From positions 1-14,663 of the forward strand of contig MSJH02000220.1 of NCBI GenBank assembly GCA_001931875.2: a stretch of 14,663 bases of DNA. The letters run 5' to 3'. Source of the stretch: Byssochlamys sp. IMV 00236 (Eukaryota; Ascomycota; Eurotiomycetes; Eurotiales; Thermoascaceae). The first letter of the stretch is position 1, and every line of letters starts with the position of its first letter. A program made the position numbers and the translations under genes. This document shows, piece after piece, positions 1 through 8,969 of the stretch. The notes below the pieces were generated by a model that was not told the origin of the DNA, did no database searches, and worked only from the letters and a program-made list of their open reading frames with translations.

Positions 1-656
1 GGTCAGTAACTTGAGATTCAAGTGTATTGATATATTCTATAAATACAGTCAACAAAAAAAAAAAAAAAAGAACGTACACGCTAAAAATATTTACCTTTTC
101 TTCTAACTCGAAAGTTACGTGCAGATATTTTATTTCTCAACTGTCTTCTTTCCTTTGATGACATATTCTTGATATCAATTCCATCTGCCTCAGCCATTGT
201 TTCCAAAGACAACAGTTTCTCATTCTCTTCTATTTTACACTCCATACTTGCGTGACTTGTACTTGATGCACGCCTTTTTGTGCTTGATTTACCATGTTTG
301 ATAAGTGATTGAGGTGATACTGTATCAGGAATGGCAACAGTATCCGTTGAATCATGTGTGGATAGGATGGTATTAGGCATACCGTCGGGTTCAGGAGTTA
401 GTTGTTCTCGAAGGGCCAACTGTCTTTTAGCTAGTTCGATCAACTGCTTGATTTGTTCAACTGAGGGCATGATAAGTTGCGTAGTAGAAGGATAGAGACA
501 ATCAAAGGTACTTGCAGCAGTAGAAGGAGGAGAGAGGAGACCAGTGTCTAGAGTATCTTCTTGCTTGATAAAGATGTCTGTTTCAGGAGAAGTTAAAGTA
601 GGGTCAATAGCATCAGAGCTAAGCCAATCCATGTCAACGATATCTTCAAACTGCAT
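1..656 (-). CDS. bZIP transcription factor, partial (3' end beyond left edge)
   Basis: DNA-binding regulator expected to act in the nucleus as a dimer. Exon 1 runs 656 to 95, an intron 94 to 37 (58 bp, GTAAAT...TATAG), and exon 2 from 36 to the window edge. The first 187 residues are mostly acidic and Ser/Thr/Pro-rich, typical of an activation region, with an IKQED motif near residue 35 that resembles a sumoylation site. The basic region ends exon 1: KERRQLRNKISARNFRVRRK, with the bZIP N-x7-R signature at Asn175 and Arg183. Exon 2 restores the frame and reads EYINTLESQVTD, the start of the zipper. The start at 656 (MQFEDIV) is chosen over longer in-frame extension because upstream codons are low-complexity and a TATA-like box lies at 747-756. 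The heptad leucines are mostly outside the window, so the subfamily cannot be named. Confidence 0.9.
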
Positions 657-1563
657 TTTGATAGTACAGAGAAAGAAAGAAAGAGAAGAAAGATGAAAGG
701 GAAATGACTCAAAAAGTTTTAATGAAAAGAGGAGTTTCAAAACAAAGTTTATAAACATAACCCCCCTCTTTATTAAACAACAACAACAACAACAATCCTT
801 CAAAAGTCTTATCCCTTATTTTCCTTTTTCTATTTGTCCTCTTTCTATTATGATCTCTCTTTCTCTCTCTCTTTTTTTTTTTTTGCTCTCTGTCTTTTTT
901 TTTTCTACATTGAGTTTATATAAAAGGAATAGTTCGAGTCATGTCGTTCATGCATGGAATCTGTTTAAACACACGCTGCGTTTTAATCAGGCTACACAAA
1001 GGACTCTTGTTGGGCATCAAAACAAAATGAAGAATAATAATTTTACATCATATTGAAGTCAAATAGACTATGATTATTATGTTATTCGAGGGCCTATTAA
1101 ACATTCCGACTTTTTGTAATAAACAAAATAACAACAATCAACAATAATCAAATAAATAAAGAAATTACTCTTTTGGGTAAAATTGTATACTTCTTTAGTG
1201 CGCATTGTATGACACATACAGGGAGAACACTCTAAATTAGATAATCCCATCTGTTTCATATAAAGAATCTTAACATAATCAATCGTACATTAAGCTATTT
1301 ATCCTTTTCTCTCTCTCTCATTCTTTATCTTTCCTAGTTGATCCATCTTGATTCAATTTATCACCAATTAATCAATATATCTATATACAATAGTGATCTT
1401 ATCAAATAAGTCTTTATGAATCATTTATATAATATAAAGGAGAGGCACTTATCGCAGCTTGGGTCATTTAATTGTTTTCCGAACGACGTGACATTTTTTA
1501 TAGACCGACAGAAAAAAAGAGAAATGGCTGCATATGAAGCCGCAGAAAGGGTTGATCTTTATA
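657..1563. other. Divergent intergenic region between bZIP and kinase genes
   Basis: About 900 bases without a supported gene. It holds a CAA trinucleotide run (about 778-795), long C/T and T tracts (about 850-905 and 1309-1320) and A/T-rich DNA. An open frame at 850-1056 is driven by the pyrimidine tracts and reads as low-complexity Ser/Leu/Phe, so I do not call it. A T-rich TATA-like stretch at about 1494-1503 sits some 60 bases before the kinase start, and ACGTGAC at 1486-1492 could be a bZIP or bHLH half site. Confidence 0.5.
747..756 (-). promoter_or_regulatory. TATA-like element of the bZIP gene
   Basis: GTTTATAAAC lies 91-100 bases upstream of the bZIP start codon and is followed in the direction of transcription by a pyrimidine-rich leader. 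The MGCC gene has the same arrangement (CTTATAAAA, then a C/T-rich leader). The role is inferred from position and sequence only. Confidence 0.4.
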
Positions 1564-2188
1564 ATGTCAAATCGTATATTATTATTGGTTGGATTACCTG
1601 GTTCAGGAAAAAGTACACTATCAAAGGAACTTGTGAAATGTAAATCGGTAAAAAGAAGACAACAGTAAGGTTATTTTCAATGAATAACAAATTCAATTAG
1701 GGTTGGGAAAGAATCAACCAAGACGACATGGGCTCGAGAAAGGCATGTGAAATGCACGCCAAGAGATTCTTGAACAAAAAACTTAGTATTGTTATCGATC
1801 GCTGTAATTTTGACGAAAAGCAAAGAAAGACTTGGATAGACCTTGGTCAAAAGTATAATGTGCCTGTCGATTGCATTGTCTTGACAGCCACTGAACAGGT
1901 ATGACCTTATTTTCATTAAACATCACTAATACGGTTCTGAAGGAATGTAATGAACGTATACAGTGTCGAGTGGATCATCCTACAGGTGTCATTGGTGATT
2001 CAGGTGTACAGATATTGAAAAGGTTTATGAGAAATTATAGACCACCGAGAATAGATCAACTGGAAGGAATCCAAAGAATCCTTTACCTTGACCCAAGTCC
2101 TGAGCCTTATTGTACTCCTGAACGCATCGATACCATTTTCCATCTGCTGGATCAGTGTCCTATATTGGAACAGATGGAAGAGAACTAA
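1564..2188 (+). CDS. P-loop polynucleotide-kinase-like (AAA_33) kinase
   Basis: Predicted ATP-dependent kinase of 175 residues. Exons are 1564-1647, 1701-1898 and 1943-2188, with introns of 53 and 44 bp; both joins are phase 0. The Walker A motif GLPGSGKST starts at residue 10. Exon 2 gives WERINQDDMGSRKACE, a motif typical of this kinase family, followed by SIVIDRCNFD with Asp61-Arg62. The family includes the kinase half of T4-type polynucleotide kinases and the kinase domain fused to aprataxin-like domains in some eukaryotes; here the kinase stands alone. Substrate (nucleic acid end or small molecule) cannot be told. ATG 1564 has A at -3 and opens directly on the first beta strand; an in-frame ATG at 1534 would add ten residues. 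AATAAA at 2209-2214 is a probable polyadenylation signal. Confidence 0.88.
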
Positions 2189-2547
2189 ATTTTAACCACG
2201 ACTACAACAATAAACACACTTTTAAATCTCTCTACTTGATCTCTAAAAAAAGGAAAACAATAGTAATAAATAGCTGCAGGAGGCTCCCCAGATGACATGA
2301 TTTTTTTTTTTCAATGGAATATCACACAAACGTTGTGTGTCTGTGTGTATGTGTGTGTCTTTATGATCTAAACAAGGATCTATTCAATATTTTTTTTTTT
2401 TCTTGGTTACTTAATTTGTTCATAAGCTATTATTGTTACAGTAACCGTTTTTGTAAAGTGTCAAAATGCTGTGCTTATAAAACTCACCTTTTCTTTTTCT
2501 TTCCCTTCTTTCTTCTCACCACATCTCTTTCTTTTTCTAAACATAAA
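2189..2547. other. Intergenic region with GT repeats and T tracts
   Basis: Holds the kinase 3' end, a GT-rich simple repeat at about 2332-2360, T tracts at about 2300-2312 and 2390-2401, and a C/T-rich leader at about 2486-2540. Open frames here on both strands are low-complexity. No gene seen. Confidence 0.5.
2474..2482 (+). promoter_or_regulatory. TATA-like element of the MGCC gene
   Basis: CTTATAAAA lies about 70 bases upstream of the ATG at 2548 and is followed by a long pyrimidine-rich leader, the same layout as at the bZIP gene. Inferred from sequence and spacing. Confidence 0.4.
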
Positions 2548-2899
2548 ATGGGTTGTTGTATATCTTATGAAAAAGTAAAAAATACATATAAAAAGAGAGA
2601 CTATACATGTATTAACATACCCGCAGTCGTCAACAATCGAAGTCATCTTGGATGAAAATGGCGTAGCTCATCGCGTAGCAGAAGGAAAAGGCACTCACAT
2701 CATACGTACTTATCCTGATAAAGAAACCAAGATTGAACGAAAACCACCTACAAAACCATCAGAGATCTCATCACTATCACGTCCAGATGCGATCTATTAT
2801 CCCAAAAAGAGTCTCATGACTGTCTCATGCTTTCCATCTCGTAAGGTTCGACCGGGTGAGCCGATTGATGCTTCGACCATTCAAAATGAAAAATCTTAA
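2548..2899 (+). CDS. Small Met-Gly-Cys-Cys protein, probable lipid anchor, unknown function
   Basis: Predicted protein of 99 residues from two exons, 2548-2574 (nine codons, MGCCISYEK) and 2627-2899, joined in phase 0 across a 52-bp intron (GTAAAA...CCGCAG with a TTAAC branch site). Gly2 followed by Cys3-Cys4 and Ser6 fits N-myristoylation plus palmitoylation, so attachment to the plasma or endosomal membrane is inferred. The body is hydrophilic (STIEVILDENGVAHRVAEGK near the start of exon 2) with no membrane span, and is rich in Lys/Pro in the middle. Unspliced exon 1 would read on as a short Lys/Tyr-rich tail, whereas the spliced frame is open for 90 codons. I do not recognise a family; LAMTOR1 also begins MGCC but no further likeness is evident. 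Convergent with the transporter gene, 145 bases apart. Confidence 0.65.
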
Positions 2900-3044
2900 T
2901 CTGTTCGTGTATCTATTTGTTATTATTATTTATAGTCGTTTTTATATATTATTAAGGATTAAAGTGAATCTTTGTTGCAAATCAGGGCTTAGACGTTTTT
3001 TAATTTTATTCTATTTTTGGTTTGCATTGTCACACGAGCCTATT

Positions 3045-4577
3045 TTAATCCTCAAGGTTTCTACTTGGCGTAAATCCAGATGAAGAAGCATGAAGAGGGA
3101 TCATTTGGTATTGTCCTTTTTCCGTATCAGCTTGTTTAGATAGTTTATAATAGTTGTATGCAATAATACCAACAATGGACACAAATAACCTAAAATAACA
3201 ATTAAATACTCATTGTTTGACTTTATGTAAACTTACCCTAAAAGGTTCTTGGGAGTCAAAACATCACCATAGATCAAGACAGATAACGTGATGATCACAA
3301 TCTCCTTGCTAATGCCTGCTACACTCAGCGTGATGGTATTTGTGTTCTTGATCAAGTAGAGTTCAGCTAATGTCATTGCAAATGCTATATGAAAACAGTC
3401 AATAAACAACTATCAAAATATCGCTTTTCTTTACCCAAAAATCCACCAATCGACATGAGTCCAAGCGATTCGACAACATGTGAAATCGTATCAAAATGCT
3501 TCGAATGTTGAAACTGCTCCAACGGATGTTCCAGTATCAAACTGAGTGTAAGCATAGTGATAAACATGATCGGACTGAGATAATACAAGGTGGCAATAGG
3601 ATTATCAATACCCAGTCGTTCATGCTGTAACAGTAGCTGTGTCATACTCCACCGTAGACCAGATACGATCGATGCTATCAACACAAGGGAAAATCCAAGG
3701 GTATCAAACTTAGTCTCCCCTTCGACTGTCAAGATGACACCTGCGACCATAATCAGGATGATGCTGATGAGTAAAAACTTGGGTTTTTCAAATCCAAAGA
3801 GAAATGAAAAGATCAACACCCAAATGGGCGTACTTGATTTAACCATGGTATAGAATGAAAGGGTGATATATACAAGTGAAGCATTAGAGCAGCATATTTC
3901 AACTGCTGCTGCAACACCACAGGGAACCTAGAGAGAGATCACATCAACCAAACTTGCTCTTTTTTTTTTTTTTTAAATAAAAAACAACTTACGACTTTAA
4001 ATAAATAATCATATATTGACATCGAACTTGACAAACTACTATTCCATCGATTCCCTCCAAACCACATCATGACGCTGGTGATCATAAAATGTAGACCTGC
4101 ATGAATCGAACTGACGAGTAAAGGAAAGTTAAAGTTGAATCGATCTCGACCCATCAGGTTCTTGTTGTAGAGTGATAATGAAGTTGAGAAAAAATACCAC
4201 ATCATAATATAGGATAAATTCTTGATGGTATTTTCATGTCGAGTGATATATTGACCCTTGACATCACTCTTGGGATTAGCAATATTGATGGAAACAAGCT
4301 TTTCTGAAAATGGCATAGAACGAGTCGTAGGTGATGACACAAACGGTGATCTCAGGGGCGATCCAAATCCATCACTGGCTGGGACATGAATAGCTGGTAA
4401 TGAACCTCTTCGACTCTGTTTCTTCTTTTGAGTTACTGGTTGTGTCGCTATCGACTGTGTTCTACTGTGGAATTTTTTACGATTGTTACTATGGTTACTG
4501 TTGCTAGCAGAAGGTGGGTAGATTTGGCCCTTTTTATGGCCTTTTGATAAAGCATCTTTGTCTAATTCTATTGTCAT
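3045..4577 (-). CDS. SLC35C2-like / triose-phosphate-translocator-family transporter
   Basis: Predicted 456-residue multi-pass membrane protein of the drug/metabolite transporter superfamily (TPT/EamA type), expected in the Golgi or other secretory membranes. Exons run 4577-3993, 3927-3435, 3384-3237 and 3189-3045; introns are 65, 50, 47 bp and all joins keep frame. The first ~105 residues are a Ser/Lys-rich cytosolic tail; the membrane part starts near TIKNLSYIMMWYFFSTSLSL and contains YNKNLMG, a motif typical of the SLC35C/TPT group. Exon 2 carries EICCSNASLVYITLSFYTMV followed by KSSTPIW, the conserved KSS/T-P segment, and exon 3 the LAELYLIKNTNTITLSVAGI segment; exon 4 ends with the last helix and AYNYYKL. 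Fungal relatives are annotated as nucleotide-sugar or sugar-phosphate transporters; the substrate is not readable here. The start at 4577 is the only ATG before a stop-rich leader. Confidence 0.92.
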
Positions 4578-5180
4578 TCAGTAAATAATAAAAGCAAGAG
4601 AAATAAAAATAGAGGAGAGGCGCTGCACAGTTAATGATATACACACGTTTTAGGCACTTGTATTGAACTCCGCAAGATAATGAATTGTAGGTGGTCTTGC
4701 AGCCATAAAGGGAAAATATAAAAAGATCGCGTAAGAAATATAATGGCCAGGCATGTGATTATTGTTTGAGCTCACTGATATTCTTTAATTACGCATCAGA
4801 CAATGAATTCGTTATTTCCAGGCGTCTTTTGTGTGCTTAAATCGATAGGACCAAGCCATATGATTCTTTGCTTTCAAGCAAGGAAAAAGCGAGACGATAA
4901 AGTGGATTATGAAGAGTCACCAACTACTGAAAAGATAGTTTATGATTTTGCTTTATTCTGATTAAACATAAATCACTGTTGGCTTAAAGTTGATGATAGT
5001 AAAACGTATCTGAATCATCTCATGTTATAATATGCTACGGTTGCAGCATTAGTTCTCATAGAAATAGTGCTTCAACATACAACAAATTGTGACTGAAAGC
5101 ATTTAGATCTCCGCAAGCTTCCAACCAACTGTAAAAAAGGGTCCATCTCTATATCTATTTCTTTTCTTCTTTCCTCAAAC
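4578..5180. promoter_or_regulatory. Divergent promoter region of transporter and kynureninase genes
   Basis: About 600 bases shared by two genes pointing away from each other. Both ends carry pyrimidine-rich leaders read in the direction of the gene (about 4600-4625 for the minus gene, 5140-5178 for the plus gene). No open frame of note. I see no convincing TATA box or paired operator. Confidence 0.45.
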
Positions 5181-6882
5181 ATGTCTTTGAATATTACTCA
5201 ACAACTAGAAAACCCGGTATACCCACTTAACACTTCTGAATTTGCCGAATATCTTGATAAGGAAGATAAGCTTTCCAAGTTTCGTCAAGAGTTTGTTATT
5301 CCTACAAGAAGATCCCTTTTAAATGATGATCAAGCTACAGGTAAGACTGATACAAAGCAGAAAGGAAGGTAGATAACTAAACAGACTGGATACTAGATGA
5401 TGTAGTATTAGATGAAGAGTGTACCTATTTATGCGGTAACTCATTGGGTTTGATGCCAAAGCGTGCACGTCAATTAGTCAATGAAGAATTTGATGCTTGG
5501 GGCAGAAGGTAAGGAGTTGGACAGATTCTTCTAGTTGCATTACTAAACGTGGGATTATAGAGGCGTAGAAGGTCATTGGAATCATCCATACAATAGACCA
5601 TGGGCAACCATAGATGAATTAGTAAAGGAACCATTGGCTCGACTCGTTGGTAACGATCATGAGAAAGTTCTTTTTCAAAACGTCACAATAACCCTTCTTT
5701 TTTTCAGGCGCAAAGCCGATTGAAGTTACTGCCATGAACACGCTCACTTCTAATCTTCACGCTATGCTTGTCTCTTTCTATAGACCAACGGAAGAGAGGT
5801 TCAAGATCCTGATTGAAAAGAAGGCATTTCCTTCAGACCATGTAAGCCTTTGCAGAAATACAAGAATAATTTTCTCACGGGTGTATCCCACCGTAGTACG
5901 CTGTTTCGTCTCATCTCCATTCTCGTGGCATTGATCCCAACGTCGGACTTTTGACCGTAGCGCCTCGTCCAGGAGAGCAGACATTGCGAACAGAGGATAT
6001 CATTGACCTCATCAAGAAAGATAAGGAAATCGCGGTTGTCATGCTTGCTGGTGTTCAATATTATACTGGTCAGTTCTTTGAAATCGAAAAGATCACAAAA
6101 GCCGGCCATGAGGCAGTAAGTACATGTAAACACATGTATGTCTGTACTTACGTTTCGTCTAGGGCTGCATCGTCGGTTGGGATCTTGCTCATGCTGTCGG
6201 TAATGTGCCGTTGAAGTTACATGATTGGGGTGTCGACTTTGCATGTTGGTGTTCGTACAAGTACCTCAACTCAGGTGCTGGGGGTATCGCAGGATTATTT
6301 GTTCATGAAAAGTACAAGACTGACTTTGAACGTCCAAGGTATGTAGAGTAAAAAATGAAGCAAGAGAGAATGATAAGCTGAGATGATATGCTTAGGTACG
6401 CTGGATGGTGGGGGAATCAAAAAGAGAATCGATTTGAAATGTTGCCCGAATTTCGTCCAAGCGAAGGTGCCTCAGGTTATCAGTTAAGTAACCCAAGTAT
6501 ATTGGCAATGAATTCTCTCTTGGGATCACTTCAAGTATTTGAGGCAGCTGGAGGTATTAAGGAGTTACGTCAAAAGTCATATTTGATCACGGGTTATCTC
6601 GAGCGACTGCTTTTGAGCGAACTAAAAGAGGAACTTGATCACGACCTTGTGCGCATTCTTACACCTAGTGATCCAGAACAGCGTGGATGTCAGCTGTCGT
6701 TGGAATTCCCTACCAAGATGATGGAAGTATTCGATGGTCTTCATAAGCTTGGTATTATTGTTGATGAACGTAAGCCTACGGTCATTCGAGTTGCGCCAGC
6801 ACCACTTTATAATAGCTATAAAGATGTTTATCAATTCGTCAAGGGGTTAAAGAAAGTAATGAATCAGGTGTATGCCAACTAA
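5181..6882 (+). CDS. BNA5: Kynureninase
   Basis: PLP enzyme (EC 3.7.1.3) that cleaves 3-hydroxykynurenine to 3-hydroxyanthranilate plus alanine in tryptophan breakdown and de novo NAD synthesis; cytosolic. Predicted length is 462 residues, the usual size (human 465). Exons: 5181-5340, 5385-5508, 5561-5649, 5708-5841, 5897-6115, 6163-6338, 6396-6882; introns 44-58 bp. Family motifs in order: [44 protein letters not shown] (phosphate-binding region), [35 protein letters not shown] with Asp249, and [12 protein letters not shown] with the PLP lysine Lys275. The C-terminal domain includes [12 protein letters not shown] and [16 protein letters not shown]. All catalytic residues seem present. AATAAA at 6881-6886 overlaps the stop codon. 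Confidence 0.97.
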
Positions 6883-6914
6883 TAAAAAATGAGTTTATTA
6901 TATATAAATATATG

Positions 6915-6954
6915 GTCTGTATGTGTGCGTGCGCGTGTGTGTGTGTGTGTGTGC
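6915..6954. repeat. GT/GC-rich dinucleotide microsatellite
   Basis: Imperfect then perfect (GT)n run immediately after the kynureninase stop, in the convergent 3' region shared with the zinc-cluster gene. Confidence 0.85.
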
Positions 6955-7036
6955 AAATGTTGTTGCATAAATATTCTAAGTTAGTTATTAAAAGAAGGAA
7001 AGGAAAGGATAAGGAAGGGATAAAGGTAATATGTTG

Positions 7037-7135
7037 ATAGTAGTATATGATAATAAAGATGATAGTACTAATGATAATAGTATAATAGTATAATAGTAGT
7101 AGTAATAATAGTAATAATAATAAAAGTAGTAGTGA
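7037..7135. repeat. TAA/TAG trinucleotide-rich repeat
   Basis: Degenerate TAG, TAA and TAATAG units fill about 100 bases between the two convergent genes. On the minus strand they create a low-complexity Leu/Ile/Tyr open frame at about 6839-7186 that I do not consider a gene. Confidence 0.8.
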
Positions 7136-7182
7136 AAAGAAGAGAAAATATATATACCCGTAATGTATTCGTATGAAGTTAT

Positions 7183-7749
7183 TCATAGCTTGCGTTTTTT
7201 CATATAACCTTCATTCTCTGGCTGATATTTACAATTGTTAGGATAGTTGTAGTTTTGAAATCCTAAAGGAGGGAGATCTCTATGTTCCAGTTTGGGTTCA
7301 GCTGGATATGAGGAGGATAGGCTGTGAATAGAAGGTAGCCTGTTTGAAGGTGAAGGTGAAGGCGGCGGAGGAGAAGTATGCATAGTTTGAGGCATGAGTG
7401 GAGGAGAAGAAACAGAAGATGCTGATGATTTAGAGTCTCTGTGAGGAAAGTTGTTGGCTGCGCTCTCATCAACGATTAACAAGTTTTGAGATCGAATGAT
7501 AGTTCGCAACATATCTTCTATAGTCTTTAAACGTTCCTCAATGGCCTCCAGGGCTGCTTTACTAGGAGCGTTTCTTTTATCGTCGTTGACACTGGTAGAG
7601 GGATAGATGCAAGGAACTCCTGACTTTTCACAATTTCGACATGGGGTCTCTCCGTTACATTTTGTTTTCTTTCGTCTACATTCGCCACAAGCACTCACTA
7701 TCTTGGCTCTTTTTCTACGCGGTTCAGTTGCTTGTTCGTCAAGTGGCAT
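7183..7749 (-). CDS. Short Zn2Cys6 (zinc cluster) transcription factor
   Basis: Predicted nuclear regulator of 188 residues in a single exon. The binuclear zinc cluster is complete: Cys21, Cys24, Cys31, Cys37, Cys40 and Cys47 in the pattern CX2CX6CX5CX2CX6C, preceded by a basic EPRRKRAK stretch. Residues ~62-90 (KAALEAIEERLKTIEDMLRT) look like the dimerising coiled coil. The rest is Ser/Pro-rich and ends in KKRKL. It lacks the large fungal-specific middle homology domain, so it is much shorter than a Gal4-type factor (usually over 500 residues); no downstream exon is evident, and the stop is followed by microsatellite DNA. The start at 7749 (MPLDEQ) is preferred to the longer open frame because upstream is a TTTC microsatellite leader. 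Target genes are unknown. Confidence 0.88.
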   Translation of the reverse strand: MPLDEQATEPRRKRAKIVSACGECRRKKTKCNGETPCRNCEKSGVPCIYPSTSVNDDKRNAPSKAALEAIEERLKTIEDMLRTIIRSQNLLIVDESAANNFPHRDSKSSASSVSSPPLMPQTMHTSPPPPSPSPSNRLPSIHSLSSSYPAEPKLEHRDLPPLGFQNYNYPNNCKYQPENEGYMKKRKL

Positions 7750-7754
7750 TGTTG

Positions 7755-7780
7755 TAAGAAAGAAAGAAAGAAAGAAAAAA
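7755..7780. repeat. GAAA tetranucleotide repeat in the zinc-cluster gene leader
   Basis: Tandem GAAA units just upstream of the start codon, read as TTTC in the transcript, giving a pyrimidine-rich leader. Confidence 0.7.
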
Positions 7781-8042
7781 GTAGGTAGGGAGAAAAAAGA
7801 TTTAATAAGAAATAAATGCTGAATAATGATTGGATGATCTTTTTCTAGCTCAAGTCTGTTACAAAGAAACAAAGAGAAATGAATCTCCTCTGTTATTAAC
7901 TATTACGTGTGCAATCTTGCTTGCTTGCTAAATAGGGGATATTAATTGACCCTGTGATCCCACACCATGTGAATGGTTGAACTTTTACTCCGAACAGTTT
8001 GCCAAGAACGACTCATTGTGGCTGAAAACTCAGCAAGACGCG

Positions 8043-8053
8043 CGGAGTATCCG
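8043..8053. promoter_or_regulatory. CGG-N5-CCG inverted repeat, candidate Zn2Cys6 binding site
   Basis: CGGAGTATCCG lies 294-304 bases upstream of the zinc-cluster gene start. Dimeric Zn2Cys6 proteins bind paired CGG triplets with a family-specific spacer, so this could be an autoregulatory site. That is inference; in AT-rich DNA such a pair is uncommon but may be chance. Confidence 0.3.
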
Positions 8054-8069
8054 GAATGAACAAACAGCG

Positions 8070-8097
8070 ATCATGGTCAGCTGACATGATTTAAATC
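8070..8097. repeat. Two adjoining palindromes upstream of the zinc-cluster gene
   Basis: Positions 8070-8090 form a palindrome with 10-base arms that is perfect except for one extra G at 8075 or 8076; its core GTCAGCTGAC (8076-8085) is itself perfect. It runs directly into GATTTAAATC (8088-8097), another perfect 10-base palindrome. Possible protein-binding site or stem-loop; function unknown. Confidence 0.6.
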
Positions 8098-8484
8098 AGA
8101 AGAAGGGCTTATTATCAAATAAAGGAAAACGATAGATTTTTTTCCCCTTTTGACATTAATTATTTATGAAATTCATTCTATATTCTAGTTTCCTTTTTGA
8201 TGTCAATTGACGATATCATCCATATATGACAAGGTCAATGGAATGAACAAACAGAGGATAGAGTTGACAGATACTTTCAGGGCGTTGTGTTCAAGAGGGT
8301 GTTAACAAGTGGGTGACGACTATTGATGGATCATGTATAAATCAATCGGGTTATTCTCATTGAATGTAGTGAATATCACATTCGCAATAAAACAGTAGGA
8401 AGCGATTTTCCATCTCTTGAGTCACTATCTTAATTGCGCACACTCTAGAAGAATGATCCGTAACAAGCCGGAGCTGACAACAAA

Positions 8485-8634
8485 TCAATGCAGATGTATC
8501 TGAAAAAATGGTCCTGTATTTGAAGCAGTACAATGAGTTTCATCTAAGCTATAAATGTAGTCATTCTTTTCGTCTTCAAGTGACTTGATCATATCTTGAC
8601 GGACTCTCTGTTTTTCCTCAATACGCTTGTATGA
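8485..8634 (-). other. Unrecognised coding-like stretch (49 codons)
   Basis: Stop-to-stop open stretch that reads YKRIEEKQRVRQDMIKSLED followed by EKNDYIYSLDETHC. It is charged and helix-like and not low-complexity, but has no start codon at its head and no extension that keeps frame. It may be a remnant exon or chance. Family not recognised. Confidence 0.2.
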
Positions 8635-8969
8635 TTATTCTTTTAGGCTATGTACACGTTGTATACTATGAATGACTGTATAGAAAATACTCAAACACTA
8701 TAGAACATGCATTTCTCTTGAAGGCAATTTAGAATATATTCTTTAATTCTATTTAACAAGTGCAAACCATCCCTTATTCTTATCTTGTGGTTGTATCTTC
8801 CCTTGTATTTAAACAATCTATCTCTTTAAAATAGGTCCATTCGAATTTCCAGAAGGCTCATTTAATCATCCCTTTCTCACAGCAATGATAACAACATATG
8901 CCTTATATAATAGATAAGGTGCTTCCCTTCTTCATTTTCAGTTACAGTAGCTCTACAATTATTAATATT

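Noticed and set aside
850..1056. 68-codon plus-strand open frame
   Set aside because: Its first half is a translated C/T and T microsatellite; no domain and no sensible promoter, and it lies in the bZIP upstream region.
2314..2655. 113-codon plus-strand open frame taken as one gene
   Set aside because: Its 5' part is GT-repeat and T-tract translation; only the piece from ATG 2548 to 2574 is used, spliced to another frame.
6839..7186. 115-codon minus-strand open frame
   Set aside because: Made of translated TAA/TAG and GT microsatellites (Leu, Ile, Tyr, His runs); overlaps the kynureninase 3' end.
3045..7749. A metabolic cluster of transporter, kynureninase and zinc-cluster regulator
   Set aside because: Kynureninase is a housekeeping NAD-pathway enzyme, the transporter is of the sugar-phosphate type, and no shared promoter motif was found; adjacency alone is not evidence.
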